A stretch of DNA of 64,000 nucleotides from Chitinophaga eiseniae (GCF_900167135.1 NZ_FUWZ01000002.1:1204651-1268650), one strand, 5' to 3'; shown: positions 52,301 through 61,043, counted from the stretch's first letter. Translations and numbers: made by a program. The notes: generated from the letters alone by a model not told the origin.

Positions 52301-53140
52301 TTCCGGTGGCGGCGGGGCCGTCTGCTGCTGTCTGCCCGCGGTGGCGCCGTCCACCCGCTTGATGGTGGGGTCCAGCACGCGCAGGAATGGTTTGCCATCC
52401 ATATAGGAAAACGCAAATTTGCCATCGAGATCGTCTGTCAGGGAATAGCCGTAGAGGGAGAGAAGTTTGTTTTTCTCTTTGTCCCAATTGCGCAGCGTAT
52501 CAAAATAAAACGGACCGTTTTTCTGCAGCAGCTGCAGGAATAGCGCAGTTTTATGCACACAGAGCGCATGGGCTGTTTCATCGCAGGTGCAATGGGTATC
52601 GAAAAAACGTTCCTCATTGCGTTGGATGATCAGCGGATATTCTTTTTTATCCAGCGTCAGCACGGCCTCTACCTTTTCATCTTTGGCAGATGAAATTTTG
52701 ATAGGATGCTGTTTCACGATCGCTTCCGCCTCGGCTATGATAGCGCTGGAGGTAAGCAGTTTGATCGTTTTAATATCGATGGATTTCATTTTGATCAGGG
52801 TGTGTTGCTGATCAAATTGTGTTTCGAAGCTCTCGAAATGATTCTTGTCCAGCATTTCCTGAAGCTGGAACAGTGCTGCTGCCTCGTGCCGGCAGATGTC
52901 GCCCAGGTTATAGGGACACTGGCAACGGATAGACATACCGCTGGTTTCACCGTATTTATTGATGGAAACCCGGTAGTAATTGGCATGCGTGTCACTTTTA
53001 ACGCGGAAGGTCGCTGTTTTCAATACCGGGTCTGCTTCAATGAGCTCAACGCCCCCGGTAGAAAAAATACGCTTCCCCCTGCGGATCACTTCATCAGTGC
53101 CGTTATTGTAAACATATTTTAGCAAATGGGGCAGCGACAT
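49400..53140 (-). CDS. SNF2-family helicase with SWIM zinc finger
   Basis: A 1246-residue protein. N-terminal SWIM finger CQCPYNLGDICRH (near 77-90); a second CTCDETAHALCVH-type finger near 185; long middle region; SNF2 ATPase at about 775-1060 (Walker A GILADDMGLGKTIQAL, box II VVLDESQAIKNP); helicase C at about 1080-1235 (VFLISLKAGGVGLNLTAADY, AIDRTHRIGQTKNIF). It likely remodels protein-DNA complexes. Such proteins are widespread in Bacteroidota chromosomes. The PIN pair follows directly. Confidence 0.92.
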   Translation of the reverse strand: MSLPHLLKYVYNNGTDEVIRRGKRIFSTGGVELIEADPVLKTATFRVKSDTHANYYRVSINKYGETSGMSIRCQCPYNLGDICRHEAAALFQLQEMLDKNHFESFETQFDQQHTLIKMKSIDIKTIKLLTSSAIIAEAEAIVKQHPIKISSAKDEKVEAVLTLDKKEYPLIIQRNEERFFDTHCTCDETAHALCVHKTALFLQLLQKNGPFYFDTLRNWDKEKNKLLSLYGYSLTDDLDGKFAFSYMDGKPFLRVLDPTIKRVDGATAGRQQQTAPPPPEETLTVTQRLAAVFNANETLYPYFRIDIVSGEVNDEQTAFVSLASKLDLTKYVDFYQYREKDRELIAPIRKLQGPEVSKFLSKNSPFAGIWENITHENAEELPTETKELMLEYLHPKLAKLFPQLAEHGLVFHLPNRQQFKTKNLQPLQIGADRLKLILKTHSGSTNVEISCYVSIEGELIDVSKNNWESPLLFLYQNTLYLFESPQDALHVALFQQSGGKLKIPNKEWPVYLKDYLLPLSRQYDIRFDKELLAEVTDIEPECRVYLKELGETFIIQPGFAYRGQEVEWNEEEKITVQEGNKVLVIRRNKEAEDAFVSRLRTLHTNFAQNDNQHYFYLRAKEALKNNWFFLFFDALKEMNVRVFGFDNLRNFKFSSHKPVTNLQISSGIDWFDAQIEVLYGDQKVSIKDIKSALANKQNYVQLADGSLGLLPEEWLRKYSLLFKVGEEKDKGLKLSKYNFSVIDELYEFIDDEAVVIELEQKRKKLLQFDEIRNISLPRNLQATLRPYQESGFQWLNYLDEIKWGGILADDMGLGKTIQALTFLQYYKNKNGGKCMALVVCPTTLIYNWENEIRKFTPEIKHHIHHGPTRIKDSEELAKFDVIITTYGTLRSDIQTLMKLEFDYVVLDESQAIKNPQSKVTKAAQLLQTKNRLALSGTPMQNNTFDIYAQMNFLNPGMLGSVDFFRNEFATPIDKFQDEERKEHLRKLIYPFILRRTKEQVAKDLPDKIETVIFCEMDPEQRHIYDAYRNTYRSKILGVIEDQGMERSQLTILQGLMKLRQICDSPAILNDTEQYPNHSVKLHELTREIAENIGNHKVLVFSQFLGMLGLIRERLQHMKIPYEYFDGSTSTMEREKAIQNFQHNDECRVFLISLKAGGVGLNLTAADYVYIVDPWWNPAVEQQAIDRTHRIGQTKNIFAYRMICKDTVEEKILQLQERKKSLVKEIISDDSGFVKKLTKEDVLYLFS

Positions 53141-53632
53141 ACTATTCGTTGTTGCCTGCTTTTAATATCGACGGCCACGGGGTAAATAAATATATCAAAA
53201 ATCTTTAACCGCTGATAAAAAGGCAATCCACAAAAGTAAGCAGAAATCTTTAATAAACAGCAGGCAAAATGCCGGCAAAACGGTAATCCTTTGGTAGTAG
53301 CAAGTTACCCGCGATCCGCCCGGACAGGGCGCTTTATTTGATATATAATTATTTTTATATTTAATTATTTTAATGTGTTTTAACTAATACTATTTTACCA
53401 TTGTTTATCAATTCATTACGATCACATAAATAAAAATTGATATAAATCGGGTAACCCGGCGTTACGGGACCTGCCGTGAATGATCAGCACGGGAAAGAAT
53501 CGGGGGCAAGGGTGCGGGAGCACGCAGCATGCAACAGGTGGAAATGGGCATACAAAGGCGCGGGAAACAATGGCGGGCCGGTTAAATAGCGGCTACCAGC
53601 TGTAACCGCCATTTTATCAATCGAAAAATCAT
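53141..53632. other. Gene-free stretch of 492 bp
   Basis: No credible coding region. It contains an AT-rich part (about 53335-53450) that may hold the promoter of the SNF2 gene, and a GC-rich part before the metallo-beta-lactamase-fold gene. I see no clear repeat or strong hairpin. Confidence 0.5.
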
Positions 53633-54538
53633 CTACCTTATATGCTGTATATACCGCTTCACGGAAAAATCCATCGCCGCTTTAGCCCCCGTATGCACAT
53701 ACTTCCCGAAAGCGCCATACATAGCATCGTAAGCGTACGGCTTCACGGCATCGTCAATGACTTTTACCTCCGCGGCCGACAATGGAATATTATTAGGATA
53801 ACTATACATAAAGGACATCGTCTTCCTGTCGGAAGAAACCTGGATCACATCGCCCACCAGCAGCATTCCCTTACCGGCAGGACTGTACAATACGTTCGCC
53901 CCCGGGAAGTGACCGCCGCACAACACCAGTTTGATACCATCCCACAGGTCCAGCGTCTGGCTGTCCCACAGTTTGATCACATCGTCGTGCCGCCCCAGCC
54001 AGGAAGCGTCCAGCTTATGCACATATACGGGCGCATGGCCAAATGCATGGCTCCATTCCACGATAGTAGAAAAATAATGCGGGTGCGATAACGCAATAGC
54101 ACGGATACCACCCAGCCTTTGTATGATATCTATCGTAGAGGCGTCGAGGTTAGCAATGCAGTCCCACAGGATATTACCATGAGGCGTTATCAGCAGGTGG
54201 GCCCGCTGCCCGATAGCGAAATCAGGTGTGCTGTAGATGGCATACAGGTTGGGCGCTACCAGTTCAATAACATTTTTATGTTTCTTCTGTATCTGATCGA
54301 AAGTGGTCCAGCTTTGTCCGGATGGGTTCACATACTGCCGCTCGTCTTCGCACACAGGGCAATGCGTGGGGGCTTCGGCAGCCGCATCGTATTGTATGCC
54401 GCAGGTTACACAGATATAATGTTTCATGTTTTTCGGTTTATCTGCAGGAAGGTAGGGCATTTTTGATAAAAGCGGAAGCCCCGCCATTGCCAGTCCGCTC
54501 TGTTTGAGCCATGCCCTTCTTGAATGTTCTTGTGCCAT
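53633..54538 (-). CDS. Tat-exported MBL-fold protein with rubredoxin-like finger
   Basis: About 301 residues. It starts with a twin-arginine signal (HSRRAWLKQSGLAMAGLPLL). Then comes a rubredoxin-like zinc/iron knuckle (YICVTCGIQY, HCPVC) and a metallo-beta-lactamase fold (RAHLLITPHGNILWDCIANL; ALSHPHYFSTIVEW; GGHFPGANVLY; LLVGDVIQ). The usual HxHxDH is changed to HPHYFS, so metal binding is altered and hydrolase activity uncertain. Start ATG 54538 gives the Tat signal. It is divergent from the AraC gene, its likely regulator (inference). Confidence 0.8.
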   Translation of the reverse strand: MAQEHSRRAWLKQSGLAMAGLPLLSKMPYLPADKPKNMKHYICVTCGIQYDAAAEAPTHCPVCEDERQYVNPSGQSWTTFDQIQKKHKNVIELVAPNLYAIYSTPDFAIGQRAHLLITPHGNILWDCIANLDASTIDIIQRLGGIRAIALSHPHYFSTIVEWSHAFGHAPVYVHKLDASWLGRHDDVIKLWDSQTLDLWDGIKLVLCGGHFPGANVLYSPAGKGMLLVGDVIQVSSDRKTMSFMYSYPNNIPLSAAEVKVIDDAVKPYAYDAMYGAFGKYVHTGAKAAMDFSVKRYIQHIR

Positions 54539-54623
54539 GGTATACTTGTTTTGTGATGCAAAAGTAGCCCGGGCACCCACCCCGCTCAAGGGACATACTC
54601 GACAAATACTTGTACATTTGAAC

Positions 54624-55511
54624 ATGCAATCGCCTATTCCTCAACACCGGATCAACGAAGGCGTGACCACATTGGTGTCCACGCCGGTAAAACATGTACT
54701 GATTGCCGGTTTTGACGATACCGGGAAGATAATCCCCCGGCAGTATCCGCACCGGCACACGTATTACGAAATCCTGTTGCTGCACCACAGCAAAGGCATA
54801 CATTATATTGACTTTCAGGCCTGGCCTTTCGATGGAGCTGTGGTATTCCTGCTATCGCCCGAACAGGTGCATCAGCTGGACAGGGAGGCCTCTACCGGCT
54901 ATTCCCTGAAATTTGATCCTTCTTTTTTCACCAGCGGCAACGACCCCGACAGCCAGTTGCTGGGCCATTTCCTGTTCGACAATATGCAGTCCTATCCTGT
55001 TATTCCGCTGGAAGCTGCAGACCTGGCGCGACTGGAAAACCTGATGAGCATTGCCCGGGAAGAGTATGACCAGACCACAGAAGATACCACGCCCATTCTC
55101 TTTTCCTATGTCCGCGTGCTGCTGATGGAGATCATGCGCATCCGCAAACGGCAGCTGTCTGAGCCGCACTTGCTGCCCGGCCAGCCACAGATGCAGTTAT
55201 TGCAGTTTAAGCAACTGCTGCATCAACATTTCCATGAGCAACACGAGGTACAGGACTACGCCTCCCGCCTGCATATAACTCCGCGGCAGCTCAATGCGCT
55301 CACGCAGAAGCTGACCGGTAAAACAGCCGGCTCCCTCATCAAAGAGCGGGTGCTGCTGGAGGCGAAGCGATTGTTGTTTTTAAATGAGCTGACTGTAAAG
55401 GAGATTGGCTACCAGATCGGCTTTGAGGACCCCGCTTACTTTACGCGTTTCTTCAAAAAAAATACGGGCAAATCGCCGCAGCAGTTCCGCGAAACATCCC
55501 AGCCGGTATAA
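54624..55511 (+). CDS. AraC family transcriptional regulator
   Basis: About 295 residues: an N-terminal cupin-like domain (YPHRHTYYEILLLHHSKGIH, YIDFQAWPF, VVFLLSPEQVHQLDREA) and a C-terminal double helix-turn-helix from about 195 to 290 (LHITPRQLNALTQKLTGKTA, VKEIGYQIGFEDPAYFTRFF, KKNTGKSPQQFR). ATG 54624 was chosen because the longer frame reads back across the divergent gene's start. Its neighbours, the divergent MBL-fold gene and the downstream DoxX gene, are candidate targets (inference). Confidence 0.9.
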   Translation: MQSPIPQHRINEGVTTLVSTPVKHVLIAGFDDTGKIIPRQYPHRHTYYEILLLHHSKGIHYIDFQAWPFDGAVVFLLSPEQVHQLDREASTGYSLKFDPSFFTSGNDPDSQLLGHFLFDNMQSYPVIPLEAADLARLENLMSIAREEYDQTTEDTTPILFSYVRVLLMEIMRIRKRQLSEPHLLPGQPQMQLLQFKQLLHQHFHEQHEVQDYASRLHITPRQLNALTQKLTGKTAGSLIKERVLLEAKRLLFLNELTVKEIGYQIGFEDPAYFTRFFKKNTGKSPQQFRETSQPV

Positions 55512-55598
55512 ATGTACACGACAAACGCTCTTTTATCCATGGACAGCCTTCCCCATGAGCACTAGTTTTGTGTCTTCATTTGTTAAAACACACTCAAC

Positions 55599-55979
55599 AT
55601 GAAAGACAACAAACAGTTCGCGTTTCTCGTATTACGTATAGGTATTGGCGTATTATTCGTCGTTTTCGGTATACAGAAAATTATGGGAGGTCCTGCTATG
55701 TGGGAGTTCCTGGGCGGCACCCTGAAAATGGTTGGTATCAGCCGGTGGCCGGCTTTCTGGGGATTCATGGCTACGCTGGCGGAATTACTGGGAGGTCTTG
55801 CGCTTATTACCGGTTTTTTCATCCGGCCGGCAGGCATGGCATTGCTGCTCACCATGGTGATAGCCACTCTGTTTAAAATCAGCTCCGGCGCGCCTTTCGC
55901 GGATGTGGCGTTTCCGCTGTCGATGATCGTGGTATTTGCGGCCTGTATCCTGGGCAGTAAAAAACAGGCGGCCGCCTGA
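55599..55979 (+). CDS. DoxX family membrane protein
   Basis: A 126-residue protein with four membrane helices: [54 protein letters not shown] and a last helix [13 protein letters not shown]. This is the DoxX/DoxD-like layout. Members are linked to thiosulfate and redox functions, but the role is usually unknown. It follows the AraC gene by 87 bp. Confidence 0.88.
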
Positions 55980-55982
55980 TCA

Positions 55983-56042
55983 TTTGGTTATTTGTTTATT
56001 GAAAGGCTGCCTGGCAAAACTTCTGATAAACAAATAACCAAA
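55983..56042. terminator. 17-bp inverted repeat between convergent genes
   Basis: TTTGGTTATTTGTTTAT (55983-55999) is the exact reverse complement of 56026-56042, with a 26-bp spacer. It lies between the DoxX and comB gene ends and may terminate both, though its stem is AT-rich and the loop long. Confidence 0.5.
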
Positions 56043-56052
56043 TAACCAACTA

Positions 56053-56775
56053 TCAGAATGGCACCAGCTTACCCTCCCTGAATATGGGCAGCACATTGGC
56101 GCCGTCAGGCGTGAGGCAGTAAGCAATATCTTTTTCCAGTCCGTATTTAGCGAGGCGTTGATAGTGGGAAGCCTGCTGCATATAGGCATAGATATCTCCC
56201 TTTGCCGTGTTGTACAGCGTTTCCGCGGCAATCGCAGCGTCACAGCCAACCTCAAAATGTTCACGGATGCGGCTTATCACGGCGCCGGCAAAGAGGGTGT
56301 CTTCCATATTGACACGGTCTTTCCAGGCGGCGCAACCGAGGATCACGTTTTGTCCCTGTGCGGCCAGGTAATCGCATACGGCGCTGATATTGGGAAAGGA
56401 ACCGGTAACGATCTGGATGGCGTCTTTGGCCATGTGCAACAGTTTCGTTCCGTTGGTGGTAGTCAGCACCAGTGTTTTATTTTCGATGAACTCCCGGGGA
56501 TATTCAAAAGGGGAGTTACCATGTACCAGTCCTTCTGCTACTCTGCCATCGCGCTCTCCGGCGGTAATCCCGTCTATAGCGCGGCCGATGTTCACACATT
56601 CTTCCACAGTAGCCACCGGTATTACGCTCGTTGCTCCATTGTACAGGGCGGTGCAGATGGTAGAGGTGGCGCGTAGTACATCGATGATGACCACGATACT
56701 GTTTTTTACATCATAGAGATGTAATAAAGCCGGAGATAAACATACTTCCAGGCTGGGTTTGTTACTAGTTGTCAT
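56053..56775 (-). CDS. comB: 2-phosphosulfolactate phosphatase family protein (ComB)
   Basis: A 240-residue protein with ComB motifs VVIIDVLRATSTICTALYNG, AGERDGRVAEGLVHGNSPFE and LVLTTTNGTKLLH, which bind Mg2+ and phosphate. The archaeal enzyme makes sulfolactate in coenzyme M synthesis (family knowledge); bacteria with ComB usually lack coenzyme M, so its role here is uncertain. It is 17 bp upstream of nothing on this strand; the SRPBCC gene begins further away. Confidence 0.85.
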   Translation of the reverse strand: MTTSNKPSLEVCLSPALLHLYDVKNSIVVIIDVLRATSTICTALYNGATSVIPVATVEECVNIGRAIDGITAGERDGRVAEGLVHGNSPFEYPREFIENKTLVLTTTNGTKLLHMAKDAIQIVTGSFPNISAVCDYLAAQGQNVILGCAAWKDRVNMEDTLFAGAVISRIREHFEVGCDAAIAAETLYNTAKGDIYAYMQQASHYQRLAKYGLEKDIAYCLTPDGANVLPIFREGKLVPF

Positions 56776-56792
56776 TCAATTGCTTTTATGCA

Positions 56793-57266
56793 TTAATCAA
56801 GGACTACTCTCCACTTTTCGCTCTCCGCGTAGTCCTTAATAACATCATTCCGGTGTTTCAGCAGGCGGGTCATGTATTTCCGGAGATAGAACCGTTCAAA
56901 CATCCGCCCGAACCAACCGTAGGGGGTACCAAAATCCATGATATCGATCATTACGGTACCGTTACCTATTTCCCTGAAATGGTGCTCATGTTTCATATGG
57001 GTGAAATCACCTTCCGTCATTTCGTCGGTAAAATGTTCCCCTTCTTTCATGGCGATGATCTTCGTTGTCAGTTCCCGCATTTTGCCAATGTGTTTGGCGC
57101 GCCAGGTGACTGTTTCGTTCAAACGGATCAGACCATTGGTCCGGCCTTTGACGGCCTCTTCCTGCATGTGTGACATGCTGCGTTTATGCAGGGTAATACT
57201 CCGGCTCAGGTCATACACCCTCTCTAACGGTGCATGGATAACGGTAGTTAAATGAATAGTAGGCAT
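56793..57266 (-). CDS. SRPBCC-fold ligand-binding/cyclase-like protein
   Basis: A 157-residue protein. TIHLTTVIHAPLERVYDLSR is the first strand and helix of the START/polyketide-cyclase fold, and NGTVMIDIMDFGTPYGWFGR plus the C-terminal helix HRNDVIKDYAESEKW complete it. Probably a lipid or small-molecule binder. ATG 57266 was preferred; the longer frame would start in a repeat. comB lies 17 bp downstream, so the two genes are probably cotranscribed. Confidence 0.8.
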   Translation of the reverse strand: MPTIHLTTVIHAPLERVYDLSRSITLHKRSMSHMQEEAVKGRTNGLIRLNETVTWRAKHIGKMRELTTKIIAMKEGEHFTDEMTEGDFTHMKHEHHFREIGNGTVMIDIMDFGTPYGWFGRMFERFYLRKYMTRLLKHRNDVIKDYAESEKWRVVLD

Positions 57267-57295
57267 AGATATGGCAATAAATAAGTTCTCGTCTC

Positions 57296-57429
57296 GCAAA
57301 GGCGCAAAGCAGCAAAGGCGCAAAGAAGAAACATAAGAAAAAGAGAACCAGGGCAAAGAACACTTTGTTCCTTTGTTGGCTGGTCAATCTCTTTAACTCC
57401 TTTGCGCCTTTGCTGCTTTGCGCCTTTGC
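57296..57429. repeat. 30-bp perfect inverted repeat
   Basis: The left arm 57296-57325, built from two GCAAAGGCGCAAAG units, is the exact reverse complement of 57400-57429, with 74 bp between. Repeats of this GCAAAGGCGCAAAG type are scattered through many Bacteroidota genomes (recalled). It sits between gcvT and the SRPBCC gene. Confidence 0.75.
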
Positions 57430-57473
57430 GTGATGTTTTGCGTGCCTAAATTAATAACTTTCACCCGCTATTC

Positions 57474-58562
57474 CTAGCCCAGGAAAGGCACTTTCACCAC
57501 TTTTGCTTTCAGGGCTTTGTCCCTTACGGCGATAAATATCTCACTGTCCAGGGCGGCATGGCTTGTATTCACATAGCCCAGACCGATAGCCTTGCCCAAA
57601 GAAGGGGATTGGGTGCCCGAGGTAACACGGCCGATCACATTCCCTGCGGCGTCTTTGATGTCATAGTCATGACGGGCGATGCCTTTGTCTACCATTTCAA
57701 AACCTACCAGTTTCCGGGAGATGCCTTCTGCTTTCTGTTTTTCGAAGATAGCGCGGGAAGGGAAGTCTTTCGTGAATTTGGTAATCCATCCGAGGCCCGC
57801 CTCCATGGGGGAGGTACGGTCGTCGATGTCGTTACCGTACAGGCAAAAGCCCATCTCCAGGCGAAGAGTGTCGCGGGCGCCCAGGCCAATGGGTTTCAGG
57901 CCTTTAGGACCGCCGGCAGCGAAGATGGCGTCCCAGATCTTGTCTGCTGCGCCGTCTTTGTCTTCGAAATAAATTTCGATGCCTCCCGCACCGGTATAGC
58001 CGGTAGCGCTGATCACCACGTTGGGAACACCTGCAAAAACGCCCTTGGCGAAGGTGTAATATTTCAGGTTGACGATATCTACTTCAGTCAGGGGCTGCAG
58101 GATGCTGGTGGCGTTAGGGCCCTGGATGGCCAGCAGGCAGGTTTTATCGGAAATATCATGCATTTCCACCCCTTTGGTATTGAACTGGCTGATCCAGTTC
58201 CAGTCTTTTTCAATATTGCTGGCATTTACCACCAGCATATACACGTTATTTTCTTCAATGCAATATACCAGCAGGTCATCCACCAGGCCGCCTTCGTTAT
58301 TGGGCAGGGAGCTGTATTGGGCTTTGCCGGCAGTCAGTTTGGAGGCGTCGTTGGTAGTCACCCGTTGAATCAGGTCCAGCGCATTTTCACCTTTCAAAAT
58401 AAACTCACCCATGTGGCTCACGTCAAACACACCGGCATTTGTACGTACCGCCTGGTGCTCATCATTGATACCTGTATAGGAGATTGGCATGTTGTAACCC
58501 GCAAAAGGAGCCATCTTGGCGCCCAATGCAATGTGCTTCTGTGTAAAAGGTGTGTTTTTCAT
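57474..58562 (-). CDS. gcvT: Aminomethyltransferase GcvT (glycine cleavage T protein)
   Basis: A 362-residue folate-binding protein. FDVSHMGEFILKGENALDLI, GLVDDLLVYC, SATGYTGAGGIEIYFE, LGARDTLRLEMGFCLYGNDI and PMEAGLGWITKF are the conserved GcvT blocks; the catalytic Asp is in the DxxG/DDLL region near 96. It transfers the methylene group from the H protein to tetrahydrofolate and releases ammonia. It is stand-alone here. Confidence 0.95.
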   Translation of the reverse strand: MKNTPFTQKHIALGAKMAPFAGYNMPISYTGINDEHQAVRTNAGVFDVSHMGEFILKGENALDLIQRVTTNDASKLTAGKAQYSSLPNNEGGLVDDLLVYCIEENNVYMLVVNASNIEKDWNWISQFNTKGVEMHDISDKTCLLAIQGPNATSILQPLTEVDIVNLKYYTFAKGVFAGVPNVVISATGYTGAGGIEIYFEDKDGAADKIWDAIFAAGGPKGLKPIGLGARDTLRLEMGFCLYGNDIDDRTSPMEAGLGWITKFTKDFPSRAIFEKQKAEGISRKLVGFEMVDKGIARHDYDIKDAAGNVIGRVTSGTQSPSLGKAIGLGYVNTSHAALDSEIFIAVRDKALKAKVVKVPFLG

Positions 58563-58604
58563 ACTTTGTTTTTAAAACGGGGCAAAAATAGGCATTTGCC
58601 TCTT

Positions 58605-58733
58605 ATGAAAGATAAACCGCTCCCGGCGAATGACCGTTTTCAGACCAACATCATATTAAACATACTTGAAATGCAACGGGCGCTTAAAAAAGAACTTGCC
58701 TCCATTGCGCTATTAGCAGGGGGTAATTCGTAA
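58605..58733 (+). CDS. Possible small ORF upstream of the M28 peptidase
   Basis: A 42-codon frame (starts MKDKPLPANDRFQTNIILNI, ends ALLAGGNS) between gcvT and the peptidase gene. Its end overlaps a good promoter for the peptidase gene. It resembles a helix, but no family is recognised; it may be non-coding. Confidence 0.3.
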   Translation: MKDKPLPANDRFQTNIILNILEMQRALKKELASIALLAGGNS

Positions 58734-58738
58734 TTTTG
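58731..58738 (+). promoter_or_regulatory. Candidate -7 element of the M28 peptidase gene
   Basis: TAATTTTG matches the Bacteroidota consensus TAnnTTTG exactly, 22 bp before the GTG start; a matching -33 element is not well placed. Confidence 0.45.
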
Positions 58739-58760
58739 CAGCAGACCCAAAAAAGATTGC

Positions 58761-60086
58761 GTGAAAAAGATAACCTGGCTGTTACCACTGGTATGTACTA
58801 CCTTGTTCGTAGGTGCACAGAAAAAAAATGACCGGAAAACCCTGTCCAATCTGCAAACGCATGTCACCTACCTCTGCAGCGACAAGCTGGAAGGCCGCCA
58901 GACCGGCTGCCCCGGCGAACAACTGGCCGCTGCCTATCTTTCTTCCCAACTCGAACAAACAGGCGTCAGCCCCAAAGGGGACAACGGCTTCCTGCAAACC
59001 TTCACCATCCGCGAAGGCCGCGAACCGGACAACTGCACGCTGAACCTTAACCACCAAAAGCTGATTTCAGGCAAACAGTTCATCGCACTGCCTTTCAGCG
59101 CCGGTAAAAGCGCCCAAGGCGAAGTACTCCCCGCGGTCAATGAACCGGATAATATCTGGTTAATAAATGTTAAAGAAATAGAAGCCGACCCCAACAAAAG
59201 CAAGATGGAACTGTATCTCCGGGAAACGGAGGTAGCAGCTAAGTCCGGCGCTTCGGCCGTTATCTTCTACAACGGACAGGAAACACCGGCGGAAGTCAAC
59301 AGCTGGCAAAAACAAGCTGTCAAACCCAGCAGCATCCCCGCCGTCTGGGTTAGCAACGACATCAGTAAAATACTCGGCAACGACGACGCCAACGCCTTCC
59401 AGATTGATATGAAAATCGCTTTCAAAGCGGTAAAAGTCACCGGTACCAATGTGATCGGCTATATCGACAACAAAGCGCCTAAAACAGTGATCATCGGAGC
59501 ACATTACGACCATCTCGGCAAAAGCGAAAACAATACCGTCTACCCCGGCGCCGATGACAACGCCAGCGGTACCGCCGCCCTGCTGGAACTGGCGCGCCTG
59601 CTCAAGTCCGCCCGCCTTAAAAACCATAACATCGTTATCATCGCTTTCTCCGGCAAGGAAGAAGGGCTCGCCGGCTCCGCCTGGTTCACGGCCCACAGCG
59701 AAGGCATCGACCTCTCGCAGGTGAACTATATGATCAACCTGGACATCATCGGTGACCTCGATGCTACCAGAGGCGTACAGATCGGCGGCATCAGCTCCTC
59801 CGCCGGATGGCCCGGCATCATCGGCAGCGTAGCCGCCAAAGACACCAAAGTCGTTTACGACTCCACCGGCGCCGGCACCTCAGACCACCTTTCCTTTTAT
59901 AAAAAGAACATCCCTGTTCTTTACTTCTACACCAACGCCCATAAAGGCACCCCAGAGCCCGGCGACAAACCGGACAAACTCAACTACGACGGCACGCTCA
60001 CCGTCCTCAAACTGGTGTACGATATCATCGGCAAAACAGACAATATGGAAAAGCTGGCGTTCAACGCAGCTACCGCCAGAAAATAA
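58761..60086 (+). CDS. M28 family zinc aminopeptidase with PA domain
   Basis: A 441-residue exported peptidase. Start is GTG, followed by a signal peptide (KKITWLLPLVCTTLFVGAQ). A PA-like insert lies at about 110-215. The M28 metal ligands are in GAHYDHLGKSE, PGADDNASGTAALLELARL, FSGKEEGLAGSAWF, INLDIIGDL and the final His in GTSDHLSFYKKNIPVLYFYT. Both zinc-binding sites look complete, so the enzyme should be active in the periplasm. Confidence 0.92.
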   Translation: MKKITWLLPLVCTTLFVGAQKKNDRKTLSNLQTHVTYLCSDKLEGRQTGCPGEQLAAAYLSSQLEQTGVSPKGDNGFLQTFTIREGREPDNCTLNLNHQKLISGKQFIALPFSAGKSAQGEVLPAVNEPDNIWLINVKEIEADPNKSKMELYLRETEVAAKSGASAVIFYNGQETPAEVNSWQKQAVKPSSIPAVWVSNDISKILGNDDANAFQIDMKIAFKAVKVTGTNVIGYIDNKAPKTVIIGAHYDHLGKSENNTVYPGADDNASGTAALLELARLLKSARLKNHNIVIIAFSGKEEGLAGSAWFTAHSEGIDLSQVNYMINLDIIGDLDATRGVQIGGISSSAGWPGIIGSVAAKDTKVVYDSTGAGTSDHLSFYKKNIPVLYFYTNAHKGTPEPGDKPDKLNYDGTLTVLKLVYDIIGKTDNMEKLAFNAATARK

Positions 60087-60213
60087 ATCCCACCGCTCAC
60101 ATCGTTTTACATGAGCAGGAATGAGTTACATTTACACGAATTTTATAAATTCGCAGATTGCATCGCGTGCATACGCCTGCATTATTTGTTATTCATTCAA
60201 CGCATCCCTGTAA

Positions 60214-60609
60214 ATGGACGAAAAACTGGCCCTCGTATACCGGTATTTCCAGCTGCTTGAAAATTTTTCAGCAGATCCGACCGAGTTTGCCAATATCTTT
60301 CATCCGGGCGTTATTCAGACAGAATATCCCAACCAGTTGTCAGCCGAAGTCAAACAAAGGAATTTTGAACTCATGCTGGACAGTATGGCCACCAATAAAC
60401 TGATCCTGAAATCTCAGCATTACAGCGTGCTGAAAGCCGTACAGAATGGCAATACCCTCGTAGTAGAAGCCAACTGGACCGGGGAGATAGGCGTGGATGC
60501 AGGCAAATACAGAAGGGGACAGGTGATGAAAGCTTTCATCTGCACCGTCATCGAATTCCGCGAAGGAAAAATATACCGGCAGCGCAATTACGGCTGCTAT
60601 GAACATTAA
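60214..60609 (+). CDS. SnoaL/NTF2-like protein
   Basis: A 131-residue single-domain protein. The N-terminal helix YRYFQLLENFSADPTEFANI is followed by FHPGVIQTEYPNQLS and strands LVVEANWTGEIGVD, AFICTVIEFREGKIYRQRNY. This is the NTF2-like fold. Substrate unknown. It precedes a lipoprotein gene by 11 bp. Confidence 0.8.
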   Translation: MDEKLALVYRYFQLLENFSADPTEFANIFHPGVIQTEYPNQLSAEVKQRNFELMLDSMATNKLILKSQHYSVLKAVQNGNTLVVEANWTGEIGVDAGKYRRGQVMKAFICTVIEFREGKIYRQRNYGCYEH

Positions 60610-60620
60610 AGCCAGTTATC

Positions 60621-61031
60621 ATGAAAATATTATTATCCGTACTGACCGCCGCCGCCAGCCTGCTCTTTGCGTGTAACCCTACCCGTAATGACCACCAGGT
60701 GAATAAAGATGCCTATGATGTGATCACCGAGAAAAGTTACGTATACCGGGAATTCAAACCCGCTGCCAGCCCGGAGATGGACTCGGCGCTGCGGCTACGC
60801 AAAGAAATCACCGACTACCTCGATCAGCAGGGCTTTAAACCACACATCGCCGGTAAGGACAGCCTCCTGTTCCACCGGGCCAACGGCCTCGAGGTAATGA
60901 TAGAGATGCCTGCCCCGCAGGACGTATGGTCTATGAATACCATCATCGTATTCGATCCGGTGAAAAACCCGTTATTCGTAAATTTACACAAGGGCACCGC
61001 CCAGGTTGAAAACTATATTAAAGCAAAATAA
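60621..61031 (+). CDS. Small lipoprotein of unknown function
   Basis: A 136-residue predicted lipoprotein: MKILLSVLTAAASLLFAC with the lipobox Cys at 18. The mature part (SALRLRKEITDYLDQQGFKP; SLLFHRANGLEVMIEMPAPQ) resembles no family I can name. It is followed 12 bp later by the NrtR-like gene. Confidence 0.6.
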   Translation: MKILLSVLTAAASLLFACNPTRNDHQVNKDAYDVITEKSYVYREFKPAASPEMDSALRLRKEITDYLDQQGFKPHIAGKDSLLFHRANGLEVMIEMPAPQDVWSMNTIIVFDPVKNPLFVNLHKGTAQVENYIKAK

Positions 61032-61043
61032 TCCGTTAGCAGT

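Noticed and set aside
57558..58733. 391-codon plus-strand frame opposite gcvT
   Set aside because: It runs antisense to the clearly conserved gcvT and has no recognisable motif; only its last 42 codons lie outside gcvT and are listed as a doubtful small ORF.
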